From: Alphaproteobacteria bacterium | Lineage (GTDB): Bacteria > Pseudomonadota > Alphaproteobacteria > G02398745 > G023898745 | Direction of reading: 5' to 3' | Length of the DNA stretch: 64,000 bases | NCBI GenBank assembly: GCA_023898745.1 | Contig: CP060237.1 | Coordinates: 124,001-188,000 of the forward strand | In this document: positions 25,507 to 33,538 of the stretch, one piece after another | Numbering within the stretch: position 1 is the stretch's first letter | Layout: each line of letters begins with the position of its first letter | Made by a program: the position numbers and the translations under genes | The notes under the pieces: model-generated | The model's database searches: none | What the model was told of the DNA's origin: nothing | The model's input: only the letters and a program-made list of their open reading frames with translations

Positions 25507-26092
25507 AAACTTATTTAAATCCTTTAAGAGCATTCCTGTATTGGAAGATATCACACTGCAAATCAGCCCAGGTGAAAATGTTAGCCTGTCTGGACCTTCA
25601 GGTCATGGAAAAACAACATTATTAAGGTGTATTGCTGGCTTAGAAGATCATGAAGGCGTGATAGAAAAAATTGGTGATATTGGATTCGTTTTTCAACACT
25701 TTTATCTTTTTCCCCATATGACAGTTTTGAATAATATCACTTATGCGTTGATTCATGTGAAAAAACTATTGAAAAAAGATGCTGAGAAAAAAGCGTTAGA
25801 TTTTTTGAAACGATTTGATTTGACGGACAAAGCGCATGTATATCCCGGAAGTTTATCTGGTGGACAAAAACAACGCGTTGCGTTAATTCGCACATTGGTT
25901 ATGGAACCAGACATATTATTGTTGGATGAACCAACATCAGCTTTGGATAAAGACACAAAAGCTATTGTGATTGATGTGTTGAAGACATATCAGAATGGTG
26001 AGCGAATTATTATTTTTATTTCACATGATGCAACGTTTGTGAATGAGGTGTCGACAAGGAAGTTGGTGTTGAAGAAAGGGAAAATATCTTAA
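25493..26092 (+). CDS. Polar amino-acid ABC transporter ATP-binding protein
   Basis: A protein of about 199 residues, the GlnQ/HisP-type ATPase partner of the preceding permease. Visible motifs are Walker A SGPSGHGKTTLLR, the Q-loop region FVFQHFYLFPHMTVLNNI, the ABC signature SLSGGQKQRVALIR and Walker B ILLLDEPTSALD, with the switch His in IFISHD. It is shorter than the usual 240 residues, mainly at the C-terminus. ATG at 25493 (MIHIKNLFKSF) is preferred over 25475, which would extend further into the permease. Confidence 0.92.
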   Translation: MIHIKNLFKSFKSIPVLEDITLQISPGENVSLSGPSGHGKTTLLRCIAGLEDHEGVIEKIGDIGFVFQHFYLFPHMTVLNNITYALIHVKKLLKKDAEKKALDFLKRFDLTDKAHVYPGSLSGGQKQRVALIRTLVMEPDILLLDEPTSALDKDTKAIVIDVLKTYQNGERIIIFISHDATFVNEVSTRKLVLKKGKIS

Positions 26093-26106
26093 TTCTTTTT
26101 GCTGAA

Positions 26107-28152
26107 TCAATCTTTCAAAGTTTTAGGTAAAGCGGAAAATTGTTGCGCATGATAGCCATTGCTATGTAAGAAAATCTTTGGATAAGTCACATCTTTATCG
26201 TCAGTTTTAAACGAAACAACATGCTCTTGTTTCGAAGTTGCTCTCAATTCTACAGTTGATACTTTTACCTTTAAAATAAATGCTACTAATAAGATAAAAG
26301 AACGCACTTCCGTCCAGTCTCCTGGATTTTTTATATGATCTGCTACGTATTTTTTTACTTCATCCTCATTATACGGTGGGAATAAATCCTTCCGTCTTTT
26401 TCCCATTTGATCTTGGATAGAAAAATACAGCTCTTCTGACGCTTCTTTTATCTCGGGTGAATCTGCCGTATCTATATTTGCGACTATATAATCTCTTATC
26501 TTGCCAAAATCTCCCGATGTACCAGATGCACTTCCTATCTTAGTTTGTATAACCAATTCAAGCAATTGTAGATTTTCTTTTATTTTAGGCGAATCCTCCT
26601 TTATGTTTGTTTTTATATATTGTTTTAAAACAGTATCTGAGGGTAATGCTTTATGCTCTGCTATGGCAAGATAAATGTCTTGCAAACTTGTTTCTATTGT
26701 TGACGAATGCACAGTTATATTTGCTTTCACATAAGCTCTCATTTCATTGGGTGTTGGTAATGGAGTCGCGCTCTGCCCTTGCTGATTTTTTATAGCTTTA
26801 TAAAGGTTTTCCAGCGCTACTCTTATTATTATTGAATTCTCATCTATATTATCTTTTGCGTAATCTCTTATTTCATCCATTTTATATGGAAGGCCGGAGT
26901 AAGAACTTTTATGATATTTTGCCGCAAGATAAAACTGCACCAAAATTGATGTTATTTTTGTCACTTCCCAAATAACTCCATTCTGTTGATAAGCTTTATC
27001 AGCAGAAGTTAGTTTTTCTACTTTTTTAGCAAATGCTTCTTTGGCTGTATTTACAGAACTTACAGTGTACCCTCCTTTGATATAGTCCATCACTTCACTA
27101 TTACTCAACTCAAGTGTTTTTAGCAATTCTGGCGCATGCCTCAATAAACTATGCCAAACGCACGTTCCATCCCAAGGAACATCTAAAACGAAATACCCTT
27201 CCTTCACACTCTCTAGCTTTGCGCCATTTTTTATTTGCATAAAAGCCAAAAACCGTCGATCATCTTCCTGTATCGTATCGCTCTTTAAGCTCTCTGCAAC
27301 TCTTGCTAGCACAGCATCATAACGCTCTTGTGTTATGAAAGGCAAAATTACATCTGCAAAGTCAGTCTGATTTTCAAAAACAAAACCTAGATTATGGATA
27401 AGATCACGCTCAGCATCAGAATCAACATCTCCAGATCCATCTGATTTCTTGATAACATCTTTTTTCATTTTCATAAAAATTGCTTTTTGTAATTTTTTAT
27501 CAAACTTGATTTTTTCCTCATCAGACGAGATATTTTTATAAAAATCTTCACCTTTTCTTTTATTCTTTATTCCTTCTAATGTCCTTAACGAATAAGTATG
27601 CAAATCTTTCTCAATCTCGTCCTTTGATTGAGAAAGAACATCTTTCATCTTCGCCTCAATAGTCTTAGTTAGCACATCATCAAAATCTGCTTTCTTTGAG
27701 TTAAAACTAGAAGCATTATAAAATTTTAACTGACCTTTCCTATCTTGCAACTCATCCAACTCATCTTTCGAAAATTCACTAAGAAGTTCTTTTGGTTCTT
27801 TGTCCGAGTTAATTGCAAACTTTAATCGCACATTAAACCAAGCTCGATCAGAAGTAGATAAACTAGTATAAAATTTTGCGCTACTTTTGAGTTTCTCAAT
27901 CTCTGCCAATACTTCTTTCGAAAAATCTGTAAGCTCCAAATTTGAATCAGATTCTAATTGAAAGCAAATTGCCTCAGCCTTTGCTTTTTCAGTAACAATT
28001 ATTTTTCCATTTTCCAACTCCTGAGATTGCACTAAACCTTTCGCTATATCAACAGGCACCCGTTCAGAAATAACCCCTTTATCCATGAGATCTTCATAGT
28101 ACGCACCCTCCGGCTCTATCGCAAAATCTGCATACAAATATAAAAACATCAC
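26107..28152 (-). CDS. Exported OTU-like cysteine protease with tandem helical repeats (candidate deubiquitinase)
   Basis: A 681-residue protein with a short hydrophobic leader (MMFLYLYADFA). Residues 80-235 hold about three charged repeats, each with a K-F-Y or D-F-Y motif (SSAKFYTSL, GQLKFYNAS, GEDFYKNIS). An OTU-like catalytic core follows: LDVPWDGTCVWHSLLRHAPE (D328-G-T-C331), and near the end WTEVRSFILLVAFILKVKVS and YPKIFLHSNGYHAQQFSAL (His668). Between Cys and His lie about five repeats of roughly 36-60 residues of the type IRDYAKDNID, MRAYVKANIT, LKQYIKTNIK, IRDYIVANID, VKKYVADHIK. Assignment to OTU is motif-based. It is the last gene of the tryptophan-linked ABC operon and overlaps the gene before it. 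Confidence 0.62.
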   Translation of the reverse strand: MMFLYLYADFAIEPEGAYYEDLMDKGVISERVPVDIAKGLVQSQELENGKIIVTEKAKAEAICFQLESDSNLELTDFSKEVLAEIEKLKSSAKFYTSLSTSDRAWFNVRLKFAINSDKEPKELLSEFSKDELDELQDRKGQLKFYNASSFNSKKADFDDVLTKTIEAKMKDVLSQSKDEIEKDLHTYSLRTLEGIKNKRKGEDFYKNISSDEEKIKFDKKLQKAIFMKMKKDVIKKSDGSGDVDSDAERDLIHNLGFVFENQTDFADVILPFITQERYDAVLARVAESLKSDTIQEDDRRFLAFMQIKNGAKLESVKEGYFVLDVPWDGTCVWHSLLRHAPELLKTLELSNSEVMDYIKGGYTVSSVNTAKEAFAKKVEKLTSADKAYQQNGVIWEVTKITSILVQFYLAAKYHKSSYSGLPYKMDEIRDYAKDNIDENSIIIRVALENLYKAIKNQQGQSATPLPTPNEMRAYVKANITVHSSTIETSLQDIYLAIAEHKALPSDTVLKQYIKTNIKEDSPKIKENLQLLELVIQTKIGSASGTSGDFGKIRDYIVANIDTADSPEIKEASEELYFSIQDQMGKRRKDLFPPYNEDEVKKYVADHIKNPGDWTEVRSFILLVAFILKVKVSTVELRATSKQEHVVSFKTDDKDVTYPKIFLHSNGYHAQQFSALPKTLKD

Positions 28153-28829
28153 ATCATCCCCTCAAAGCAATACCTCACCCCGATCAAAATCTGATTTGTG
28201 AAAAAAGACAGTTTTGGTTTAATTTTTGTCTTATCTATCATGCTATTCTGAAATATACTCTTTTCTTTATCAAACTGATACACAGCATCTTCCACAGTCT
28301 GGGTCATGCAAAACAACATACGATACTTGAGCTCAAATGAATAATTTTTATATCGTTTGCGAAGACCTGCGCATACAAATGGATGTGTAAAAACTGCTGT
28401 GGGTGCATCTGACTTACACAAATATCCAGGCGCATCTGAAACACTTTTATCGTTATGCGTCACACCAAGGCTATATTTCACAGACTGCATCCATGCAAAT
28501 TGTGCACCTCCACCAAAATATCCTATTACACTCTTTCCAATATCCATTCCAACATTGAATTCTGCACCGCCAAACTTATAATTTTTTATATATTCTTCAT
28601 TCCAATGCGAGAAACCACCAAACCCATATAAACCTAAATGATATGCATCCATAACTGTTTCATAACCTATAACAACTTCGGTATTTCCTTTTTTAAACAC
28701 TTCCTTCCCATTTAAAGTCAGTTTATATGTCCCAAAAGTTCCTGTGGTTTCAGTGACAGTTCTCGCAATATATGACCCACCAGAAAAAATCCCAACAGTA
28801 ATAGCGGCGGTTAAAAACAAAAAAATCAC
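28149..28829 (-). CDS. Outer-membrane-like beta-rich protein
   Basis: This 226-residue protein starts at GTG with a short leader (MIFLFLTAAITVG). It then shows alternating polar/hydrophobic Gly- and aromatic-rich strands (TEVVIGYETVMDAYHLGLYG, FGGGAQFAWMQSVKYSLGV, YSFELKYRMLFCM, NQILIGVRYCFEG) typical of a small outer-membrane barrel. No family was recognised. It overlaps the ABC ATPase upstream (GTGA) and the OTU-like gene downstream by four bases each, so it belongs to the same translationally coupled operon. Confidence 0.6.
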   Translation of the reverse strand: MIFLFLTAAITVGIFSGGSYIARTVTETTGTFGTYKLTLNGKEVFKKGNTEVVIGYETVMDAYHLGLYGFGGFSHWNEEYIKNYKFGGAEFNVGMDIGKSVIGYFGGGAQFAWMQSVKYSLGVTHNDKSVSDAPGYLCKSDAPTAVFTHPFVCAGLRKRYKNYSFELKYRMLFCMTQTVEDAVYQFDKEKSIFQNSMIDKTKIKPKLSFFTNQILIGVRYCFEGMM

Positions 28830-29413
28830 CCTTTCCTTATATAAGCTTGACCAGCTTTCATCTCAATAATAGCACTTCCGTATTTTTGGGCATAATCTAA
28901 ATTATGCGTCACCATAAGACAAGTTACATCACGTGTTTTTTCATACGTTACTGACATAATTTTTTGAGATGTCTCAGGATCTAATGCGCTTGTATGTTCA
29001 TCAAGCAACAATAGATCTGGTTTGTGAAACAATCTCAGCGCTAATGCCAAGGCTTGCTTTTCTCCGCCTGATAAAAATCTCACAACTTTATCAAGAACAA
29101 TATTTGAATTAAATGCACACAAATGTTTTTTGATCTCCTCCTTATTAAATGCATTAAAAAGGTTAAAATTTTCATAAACCGTGAGATCTAAAAATACATT
29201 ATCCTCAATATTTTGATGCACAATCTCTATATGTTGTGGCTTCTCAATAGCGCCACTTGTTGGTTGCAAGATACCCAAAAGTAACTTAAGAATTGTGCTT
29301 TTTCCTGCGCCATTAGGTCCAATCAAAGCAACAAACTCGCCTTTTTTAATCTCAAAAGAAACATCTTTGATAATATGCTGAAAACAAACATTTTTAAATT
29401 TAATGAAATCCAT
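28826..29413 (-). CDS. ABC transporter ATP-binding protein (TrpXYZ-type system)
   Basis: A 195-residue ATPase with Walker A IGPNGAGKSTILKLL, signature FLSGGEKQALALALR, Walker B LLLLDEHTSALDPE (His where Pro is usual) and the switch VTHNLDYA. It works with the permease and binding protein just upstream. That system resembles the ABC_sub_bind transporters that include the streptococcal TrpXYZ. The tandem-Trp leader peptide before the operon supports tryptophan as substrate. It overlaps both the permease gene and the next outer-membrane-like gene. Confidence 0.88.
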   Translation of the reverse strand: MDFIKFKNVCFQHIIKDVSFEIKKGEFVALIGPNGAGKSTILKLLLGILQPTSGAIEKPQHIEIVHQNIEDNVFLDLTVYENFNLFNAFNKEEIKKHLCAFNSNIVLDKVVRFLSGGEKQALALALRLFHKPDLLLLDEHTSALDPETSQKIMSVTYEKTRDVTCLMVTHNLDYAQKYGSAIIEMKAGQAYIRKG

Positions 29414-30194
29414 AACGACCTCCTAAAATTAACGCCAAAAATAAACCAATGAGACATTTCATAATCAGCATGCTAACACCAAGATGCAAAAGCAAATGCG
29501 TTAAACCAAAATAAATGGCCAGTCCTACAAAACAGAAAATGAGCTGTCTTTTAATTTCTTGCCCTAAAATAAATGTACCAATACCTATAAGGGCAATACC
29601 TTGACCCATGTAAATATCAGCATATCCATTTACAGATGCCGTCAAGATGCCACTTAATGCAGCTAACATATTGCTTAATCCTAGAACGATCATCTTGTAG
29701 AAATCTAAATTATACCTTTCACTAAATAATCTAGAATTATTGCCTAAGCCTTTAAATCGCAACCCGAACACCGAGCGATCTAAATAGGTTAAAACAATCA
29801 TCAACACAATCCCTAAACCTAATAAATGAGTCGTTTCTGCAAAACAGTGCTGAAAATCCAAAAGATTAATATTAGGCTGATTCAATACGAAAATGTTAAA
29901 GCTTTGAAACATAAATAAAGTGATAATTCCTGCCATCAAACTATTCATTCTGTTTTTGATTTGAATGGCGCTTGTTAACATGCCAGGAATCACACCAGCC
30001 AATGTCCCAATACAAAAAGCCAAAACAGGGCTTTGTGTAAAAATAAGACTTTGCGCATATACAGCTGCACCAAAAACAAAACTCCCTTCGATGGTTAAAT
30101 CTGTTAGCTTGGCGCATCCATAACTCATATAAATACCTAATACTAAAGGCAACAAAACCAGACTTTGCTGCAGACTATGTAATAAAATATCCAT
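29400..30194 (-). CDS. ABC transporter permease (TrpXYZ-type system)
   Basis: A 264-residue integral membrane protein with 7-8 hydrophobic segments. The N-terminus SLQQSLVLLPLVLGIYMSYG followed by CAKLTDLTIEGSFVFGAAVY is characteristic of permeases paired with ABC_sub_bind (PF04392) proteins. The region GLGNNSRLFSERYNLDFYK and the GQGIALIGIGTFILGQEI segment also fit the branched-chain-type permease fold. It lies between the binding protein, which shares a base with it, and the ATPase, which overlaps its end by 14 bases. Confidence 0.86.
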   Translation of the reverse strand: MDILLHSLQQSLVLLPLVLGIYMSYGCAKLTDLTIEGSFVFGAAVYAQSLIFTQSPVLAFCIGTLAGVIPGMLTSAIQIKNRMNSLMAGIITLFMFQSFNIFVLNQPNINLLDFQHCFAETTHLLGLGIVLMIVLTYLDRSVFGLRFKGLGNNSRLFSERYNLDFYKMIVLGLSNMLAALSGILTASVNGYADIYMGQGIALIGIGTFILGQEIKRQLIFCFVGLAIYFGLTHLLLHLGVSMLIMKCLIGLFLALILGGRYGFH

Positions 30195-30997
30195 TAGTAA
30201 TACACCTTTTCATAACTCGTCTTAAGAGTCATACCCTTTGTCTTATCTTTATTGACAAAAACCTTCAGTGTCTTCATATGGGACACATCTGCAAGCTGCT
30301 CACCCTTCAGAAGCTTATTGGAAAGCTGAGCAGCTGCGATACCGATATCTCCTTCATGCACCCCAATAGCGCATAACGCGCCCTTTTGAACAGAAATATG
30401 ATCGCTCGCAAATACAGGCAACCCAATCTTCAGCAGTGTTGTTAATCCGGACACAACAATATGATCTTTTAAAATCAATACACCTTCTGCCTTGATACTT
30501 TTTGAGACTGTGTAAATATCTTGCGCTGTATATACGGGCATCAACTGAACATTTATATTTAATTTTTTACATACCTCCTGCGCATGCTTTATTTCGGGTA
30601 ATATTTTTTCATTATGAGAATACACCAACGCCAAAGTTTTAATGTTGGAAAAATTCTCCTTAATCAAATTTAAAATGGGTTCAGCTGTGACCTCGTCTTG
30701 CAACACCTTTGCTCCTTTAACCTGATAAGATGCAATACCTAAAATATTTTTTCCTCGCGCAATAGATGTAGTCATCTGTGTAGCTGCAGTACCAATAGGC
30801 GCAAAAAGATCTATCTTTTGCGTATTAAAATACTGAATAATACTTCTTTGAAGATTTGAATCACCCATAGCGTTTTTCACAATCACCTTGTGTTTTCTAT
30901 CTAGTGTTTTTTCAAACTCCTTAACAATTTCCTTTAATGCATCATGCTCCATAGGAACAATGACCCCAATTGTTTCAGCAACGATATAAAATAACAT
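30194..30997 (-). CDS. ABC transporter substrate-binding protein, probably tryptophan (TrpX-like)
   Basis: A 267-residue ABC_sub_bind (PF04392) periplasmic binding protein. It has IGVIVPMEHDALKEIVKEFE, IDLFAPIGTAATQMTTSIAR, ILGIASYQVKGAKVL and a conserved C-terminal GVHEGDIGIAAAQLSNKLLK. The conserved domain begins at residue 10, leaving only MLFYIVAET as leader. ATG at 30997 is fixed by AGGAGAAAG seven bases upstream. The same Shine-Dalgarno can pair with a segment of the Trp-rich leader peptide ORF 31055-31117, so translation is probably controlled by tryptophan supply. Confidence 0.85.
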   Translation of the reverse strand: MLFYIVAETIGVIVPMEHDALKEIVKEFEKTLDRKHKVIVKNAMGDSNLQRSIIQYFNTQKIDLFAPIGTAATQMTTSIARGKNILGIASYQVKGAKVLQDEVTAEPILNLIKENFSNIKTLALVYSHNEKILPEIKHAQEVCKKLNINVQLMPVYTAQDIYTVSKSIKAEGVLILKDHIVVSGLTTLLKIGLPVFASDHISVQKGALCAIGVHEGDIGIAAAQLSNKLLKGEQLADVSHMKTLKVFVNKDKTKGMTLKTSYEKVYY

Positions 30998-31086
30998 AAC
31001 TTTCTCCTCATTTTGTAAATAAATAAATGGTTTTAAAATAATTTATATATAGACTTAGGCGCTAAAACGCCACCAGGAGAAAAGTT
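30998..31086 (-). promoter_or_regulatory. Putative tryptophan-responsive translational attenuator
   Basis: The mRNA segment 31086-31075 (AACTTTTCTCCT) inside the leader ORF is complementary over 11 bases, with one bulged T, to 31008-30998 (AGGAGAAAGTT), the Shine-Dalgarno of the binding-protein gene. The two Trp codons (31075-31070) follow this segment directly, so a ribosome stalled there would cover it and free the Shine-Dalgarno. A small GGCG/CGCC hairpin (31071-31058) is also present, but no U-run follows. Confidence 0.6.
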
Positions 31087-31117
31087 GAAATATAGAAATA
31101 AAGCGTTGTTGCTGCAT
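31055..31117 (-). CDS. Leader peptide with tandem Trp codons
   Basis: A 20-codon ORF (21 with stop) preceded by an AGAGGT ribosome-binding site. It encodes MQQQRFISIFQLFS followed by Trp-Trp, then RFSA and TAA. Two adjacent TGG codons in so short an ORF, directly before a TrpX-type transporter operon, are the hallmark of a tryptophan attenuation leader. The stop lies 57 bases before the binding-protein ATG. It is unlikely to have a function as a protein; its translation is the sensor. Confidence 0.78.
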   Translation of the reverse strand: MQQQRFISIFQLFSWWRFSA

Positions 31118-31148
31118 GCTAAACACCTCTATTTCTTTAATGTAATTC

Positions 31149-31178
31149 ATTTTAACATATGCACTATAGGCCGAGCAA
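31149..31178 (-). promoter_or_regulatory. Candidate promoter for the leader and ABC operon
   Basis: On the minus strand, TTGCTC and TAAAAT are separated by 18 bases, inside and just past the pth 3' end. The predicted start of transcription, near 31142, would give a short 5' leader before the Trp-Trp peptide ORF. Confidence 0.4.
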
Positions 31179-31691
31179 ACTCAAAAGCTTCCTAAATGCT
31201 TCCTCTATAAACTCGCCCACATTCTCGCTCTTGGAAAAATCTGACAATACATAGTTTGAAACATCTTCCTTATACAAAGGACGATCTACTCCTAAACGCA
31301 TTCTGTGATAATCTTTTCCAATATAAGCATCGATGCTTTTTAAGCCATTATGTCCGGCATGGCCACCGCCTTTTTTCGTGCGAATTTCTCCAAATGGAAG
31401 CTCTATTTCATCATGAATCACCCAAATGTTTTCATTATCGATGTTATAAAATCGTTTAATTGCCGCCACAGACTGGCCTGATAAGTTCATATATGTAGTG
31501 GGCTTACATAAAACATAGACCGTATCGCCAAGCTTGTATTGCGCAACTTGTCCTAAAAATTTCTTGGAGTCAGAAAATTCAACATTATAATGAGATGCAA
31601 TGCGATCAAGAACTTTGAAACCAATATTATGTCGATTGTTTTGATATTTAGATCCGGGATTTCCAAGTCCACAGATAAGAATAATCAGCAT
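31164..31691 (-). CDS. pth: Peptidyl-tRNA hydrolase
   Basis: A 175-residue enzyme that frees tRNA from drop-off peptidyl-tRNA. Family blocks: GLGNPGSKYQNNRHNIGFKV with the catalytic His, KPTTYMNLSGQSV, WVIHDEIELPFGEIRTKKGG followed by GHAGHNGLKSI, and YHRMRLGVDRP. The first residues MLIILICGLGNPG make the ATG at 31691 the natural start. It lies three bases after rplY, in the usual rplY-pth order, so the two are co-transcribed. Confidence 0.96.
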   Translation of the reverse strand: MLIILICGLGNPGSKYQNNRHNIGFKVLDRIASHYNVEFSDSKKFLGQVAQYKLGDTVYVLCKPTTYMNLSGQSVAAIKRFYNIDNENIWVIHDEIELPFGEIRTKKGGGHAGHNGLKSIDAYIGKDYHRMRLGVDRPLYKEDVSNYVLSDFSKSENVGEFIEEAFRKLLSLLGL

Positions 31692-31694
31692 AGA

Positions 31695-32297
31695 CTAAGC
31701 TTTTGCTGCTGCAGCTGCCTCTTCCCCTGCTTCTGATTTATCTTCTTCAGCTGCCGCAACAACTGTTGCTAAAACATTGTCACGCTCTGGATGTACAGGT
31801 GTCACATCTTTTCCTAACTTTAAGGAATCAAGTGTTACAGACTCGCCCGTATCCAAATTTGACAAGTCGCACACCAACTCTGTTGGAATATCATAAGGTG
31901 AGCAACGAACCTCTAGGTTTTGCTTAACGATGTTCAAGACACCGCCCTTCTTAATTGCTGGAGATCTTCTTGAATTCACATAATCAATCGAAACAAACGT
32001 ACGAATTTTTTGCTGCTTATTCACGCGCATAAAATCTACGTGGATAGGTTGATCGTATAAAGGCTCTCTTTGGATGTCTTTCGTCAAAACATCTACATTT
32101 TTACTTCCTAATTTCAACGTAACAACGCGGCTAAAAAAACCCCTTTTAGAAGACTCTTTTACAAGATCAGCGCTTGAAATTGTTACCATATCAGGATCTT
32201 GATTGTCTCCATAAATCGTTGCTGGCACTTTGCCCTCTAAACGCAAAGTACGCAAATTGCTCTTTTTGTCTCGCTTTTCAACAACTAAACTTGACAT
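31695..32297 (-). CDS. rplY: 50S ribosomal protein L25 (CTC type)
   Basis: A 200-residue 5S rRNA-binding protein of the long TL5/CTC type. The N-terminal L25 domain carries VEKRDKKSNLRTLRLEGKVP (usually K-x2-S-R-x-L-R-x-x-G-x-V-P) and IYGDNQDP. The C-terminal TL5 beta domain carries HVDFMRVNKQQKI, GVLNIVKQNLEVRC and PTELVCDLSNLDTGESVTL. The tail is Ala/Glu-rich and low complexity. pth follows three bases later. Confidence 0.95.
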   Translation of the reverse strand: MSSLVVEKRDKKSNLRTLRLEGKVPATIYGDNQDPDMVTISSADLVKESSKRGFFSRVVTLKLGSKNVDVLTKDIQREPLYDQPIHVDFMRVNKQQKIRTFVSIDYVNSRRSPAIKKGGVLNIVKQNLEVRCSPYDIPTELVCDLSNLDTGESVTLDSLKLGKDVTPVHPERDNVLATVVAAAEEDKSEAGEEAAAAAKA

Positions 32298-32340
32298 TGT
32301 TTTTTTCCTTCAGAATATATCTTTAGTGTAATTTCTTGGC

Positions 32341-32430
32341 GGAGAGAGAGGGATTCGAACCCTCGATACGGGTTAAATCCCGTATAACGGTTTAGCAAAC
32401 CGCCGCCTTCAGCCACTCGGCCACCTCTCC
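32341..32430 (-). tRNA. tRNA-Ser(GCT)
   Basis: A class II tRNA with a long variable arm. The acceptor GGAGAGG pairs with the CCTCTCTCC side. Anticodon stem and loop are CGGTTTGCTAAACCG (anticodon GCT), the variable arm is TTATACGGGATTTAACCCGT, and the T-arm is CGAGGGTTCGAATCCCTC. No CCA is encoded. Confidence 0.95.
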
Positions 32431-32711
32431 TTTATTGTCTATTTTAGGGGTTTTCGTTTAAAAAAGTCAATGAGTTGAAAGCACACTCTCTTGTCTGTTG
32501 TAAAATTTTCACTATGAATGTGTTAACTAAATGTTAACGCAAAATTAGGTTCTTATTATCCATATATGCAACAACACAGCAACAGACAATTCAACAGTAC
32601 GCCACAACAATTGCGCAACCAAGAACCAACCCCTCTCCTTCTTTTGCGCAAGAATTAGGTGACGCAAAAATAGAAGGTCAAGATGATACTACGTTTACAG
32701 TTTGCACTTCA

Positions 32712-33530
32712 TTGTTAGCAACCCAGCACTCAACAGACACTGAAAATTCCAGCGCTTTCGCAGAAATTGATACACTATTGCAAAAAGGACATAGGTGCAG
32801 TTTTGAATTTATAGTTGGACTGCCTAAAGCCACTCCTTATGTGAGTGTTACAGAGCTATTACGAGATAACTGGGAAATTATGCAAGATCTTAAAAGCAGA
32901 AAATGGTCAGATGCTGTTTTAAAAATCTCACAGGCTCCAATTTCAAAAAACAAAGAAGATCGCAGAAAAATACTACATTTTGTGCGCATGTGCCACTTGC
33001 ATGGAAGCAGTGCACAAAACTTACAGACAGCAAAAATTTTAGAATCAGCAGCAACTCATGAAAAACGAAAAGTCAGAATTATGGAACAAATGCAAGTTCT
33101 TTGCAGATCTGAAAGAGTTTTTATGCATGATAAATTGCCACTCAGTGTAAAAATTGAAGGTTCTTTTGGGTTCAATGTGTTATCCAAGTTTATTGCTTTG
33201 ATGGCTCTTGCTGCTACAGACTGGAAAAAAGAGCTATCCGCCTTATCTGCGGTATTTTATTTTATGTCTTTGGTATATGAGGAGTATCTTATGTTTGGCT
33301 TGATTGGAAAAAAAGCTCACCCAAAACTATCAGATACGAGAAGCAATGAAAACTTAGAAAGAACTGCAGATTTTTTAAGCACACTCGCACAAACTCAACC
33401 AGAAAATGAATCAGAGTTTGATCTAGCTATATTTTATAAAGCGCTAAATTATAAAATTCATACATCTGATGACGCAGTTGATCATTCTTTAGAAAAATGG
33501 TATATAATGTTTAAAACTCAACAGGTTTAA
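32712..33530 (+). CDS. Hypothetical, probably exported protein; start uncertain
   Basis: This protein of at least 272 residues was not recognised. It is mainly helical and charged (SRKWSDAVLKISQAPISKNK, then EDRRKILHFVRMCHLHG), with one hydrophobic stretch (FNVLSKFIALMALAA). TTG at 32712 is the first standard start, but the same frame stays open to a TAA at 32535. It encodes FLLSIYA followed by a Gln/Thr-rich segment, the same kind of short leader as on neighbouring exported proteins. An ATT at 32544 (IRFLLSIYA) may be the real start, or the start codon may be lost. The next exported gene follows eight bases later. Confidence 0.5.
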   Translation: MLATQHSTDTENSSAFAEIDTLLQKGHRCSFEFIVGLPKATPYVSVTELLRDNWEIMQDLKSRKWSDAVLKISQAPISKNKEDRRKILHFVRMCHLHGSSAQNLQTAKILESAATHEKRKVRIMEQMQVLCRSERVFMHDKLPLSVKIEGSFGFNVLSKFIALMALAATDWKKELSALSAVFYFMSLVYEEYLMFGLIGKKAHPKLSDTRSNENLERTADFLSTLAQTQPENESEFDLAIFYKALNYKIHTSDDAVDHSLEKWYIMFKTQQV

Positions 33531-33538
33531 AGGATTTT

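Noticed and set aside
31000..31012. An ATG overlapping the Shine-Dalgarno of the TrpX-like gene opens another frame beginning M-R-R-K-L-C-Y-F, resembling a signal-peptide n-region.
   Set aside because: It is out of frame with the binding protein and would need a frameshift; the ATG at 30997 has a well-placed AGGAGAAAG. Treated as coincidence of the Shine-Dalgarno sequence.
31034..31074. Rho-independent terminator in the Trp leader (GGCG-TTTTAG-CGCC hairpin).
   Set aside because: The stem is only four base pairs and is followed by AAGTCTATATATA, not a U-run, so classical transcription attenuation is not supported; anti-SD pairing explains the layout better.
32565..32660. A 31-codon ATG ORF (MQQHSNRQF...) just upstream of the hypothetical gene at 32712.
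   Set aside because: It is in a different frame from the long downstream ORF; the frame that is open and continuous encodes a leader-like FLLSIYA instead.
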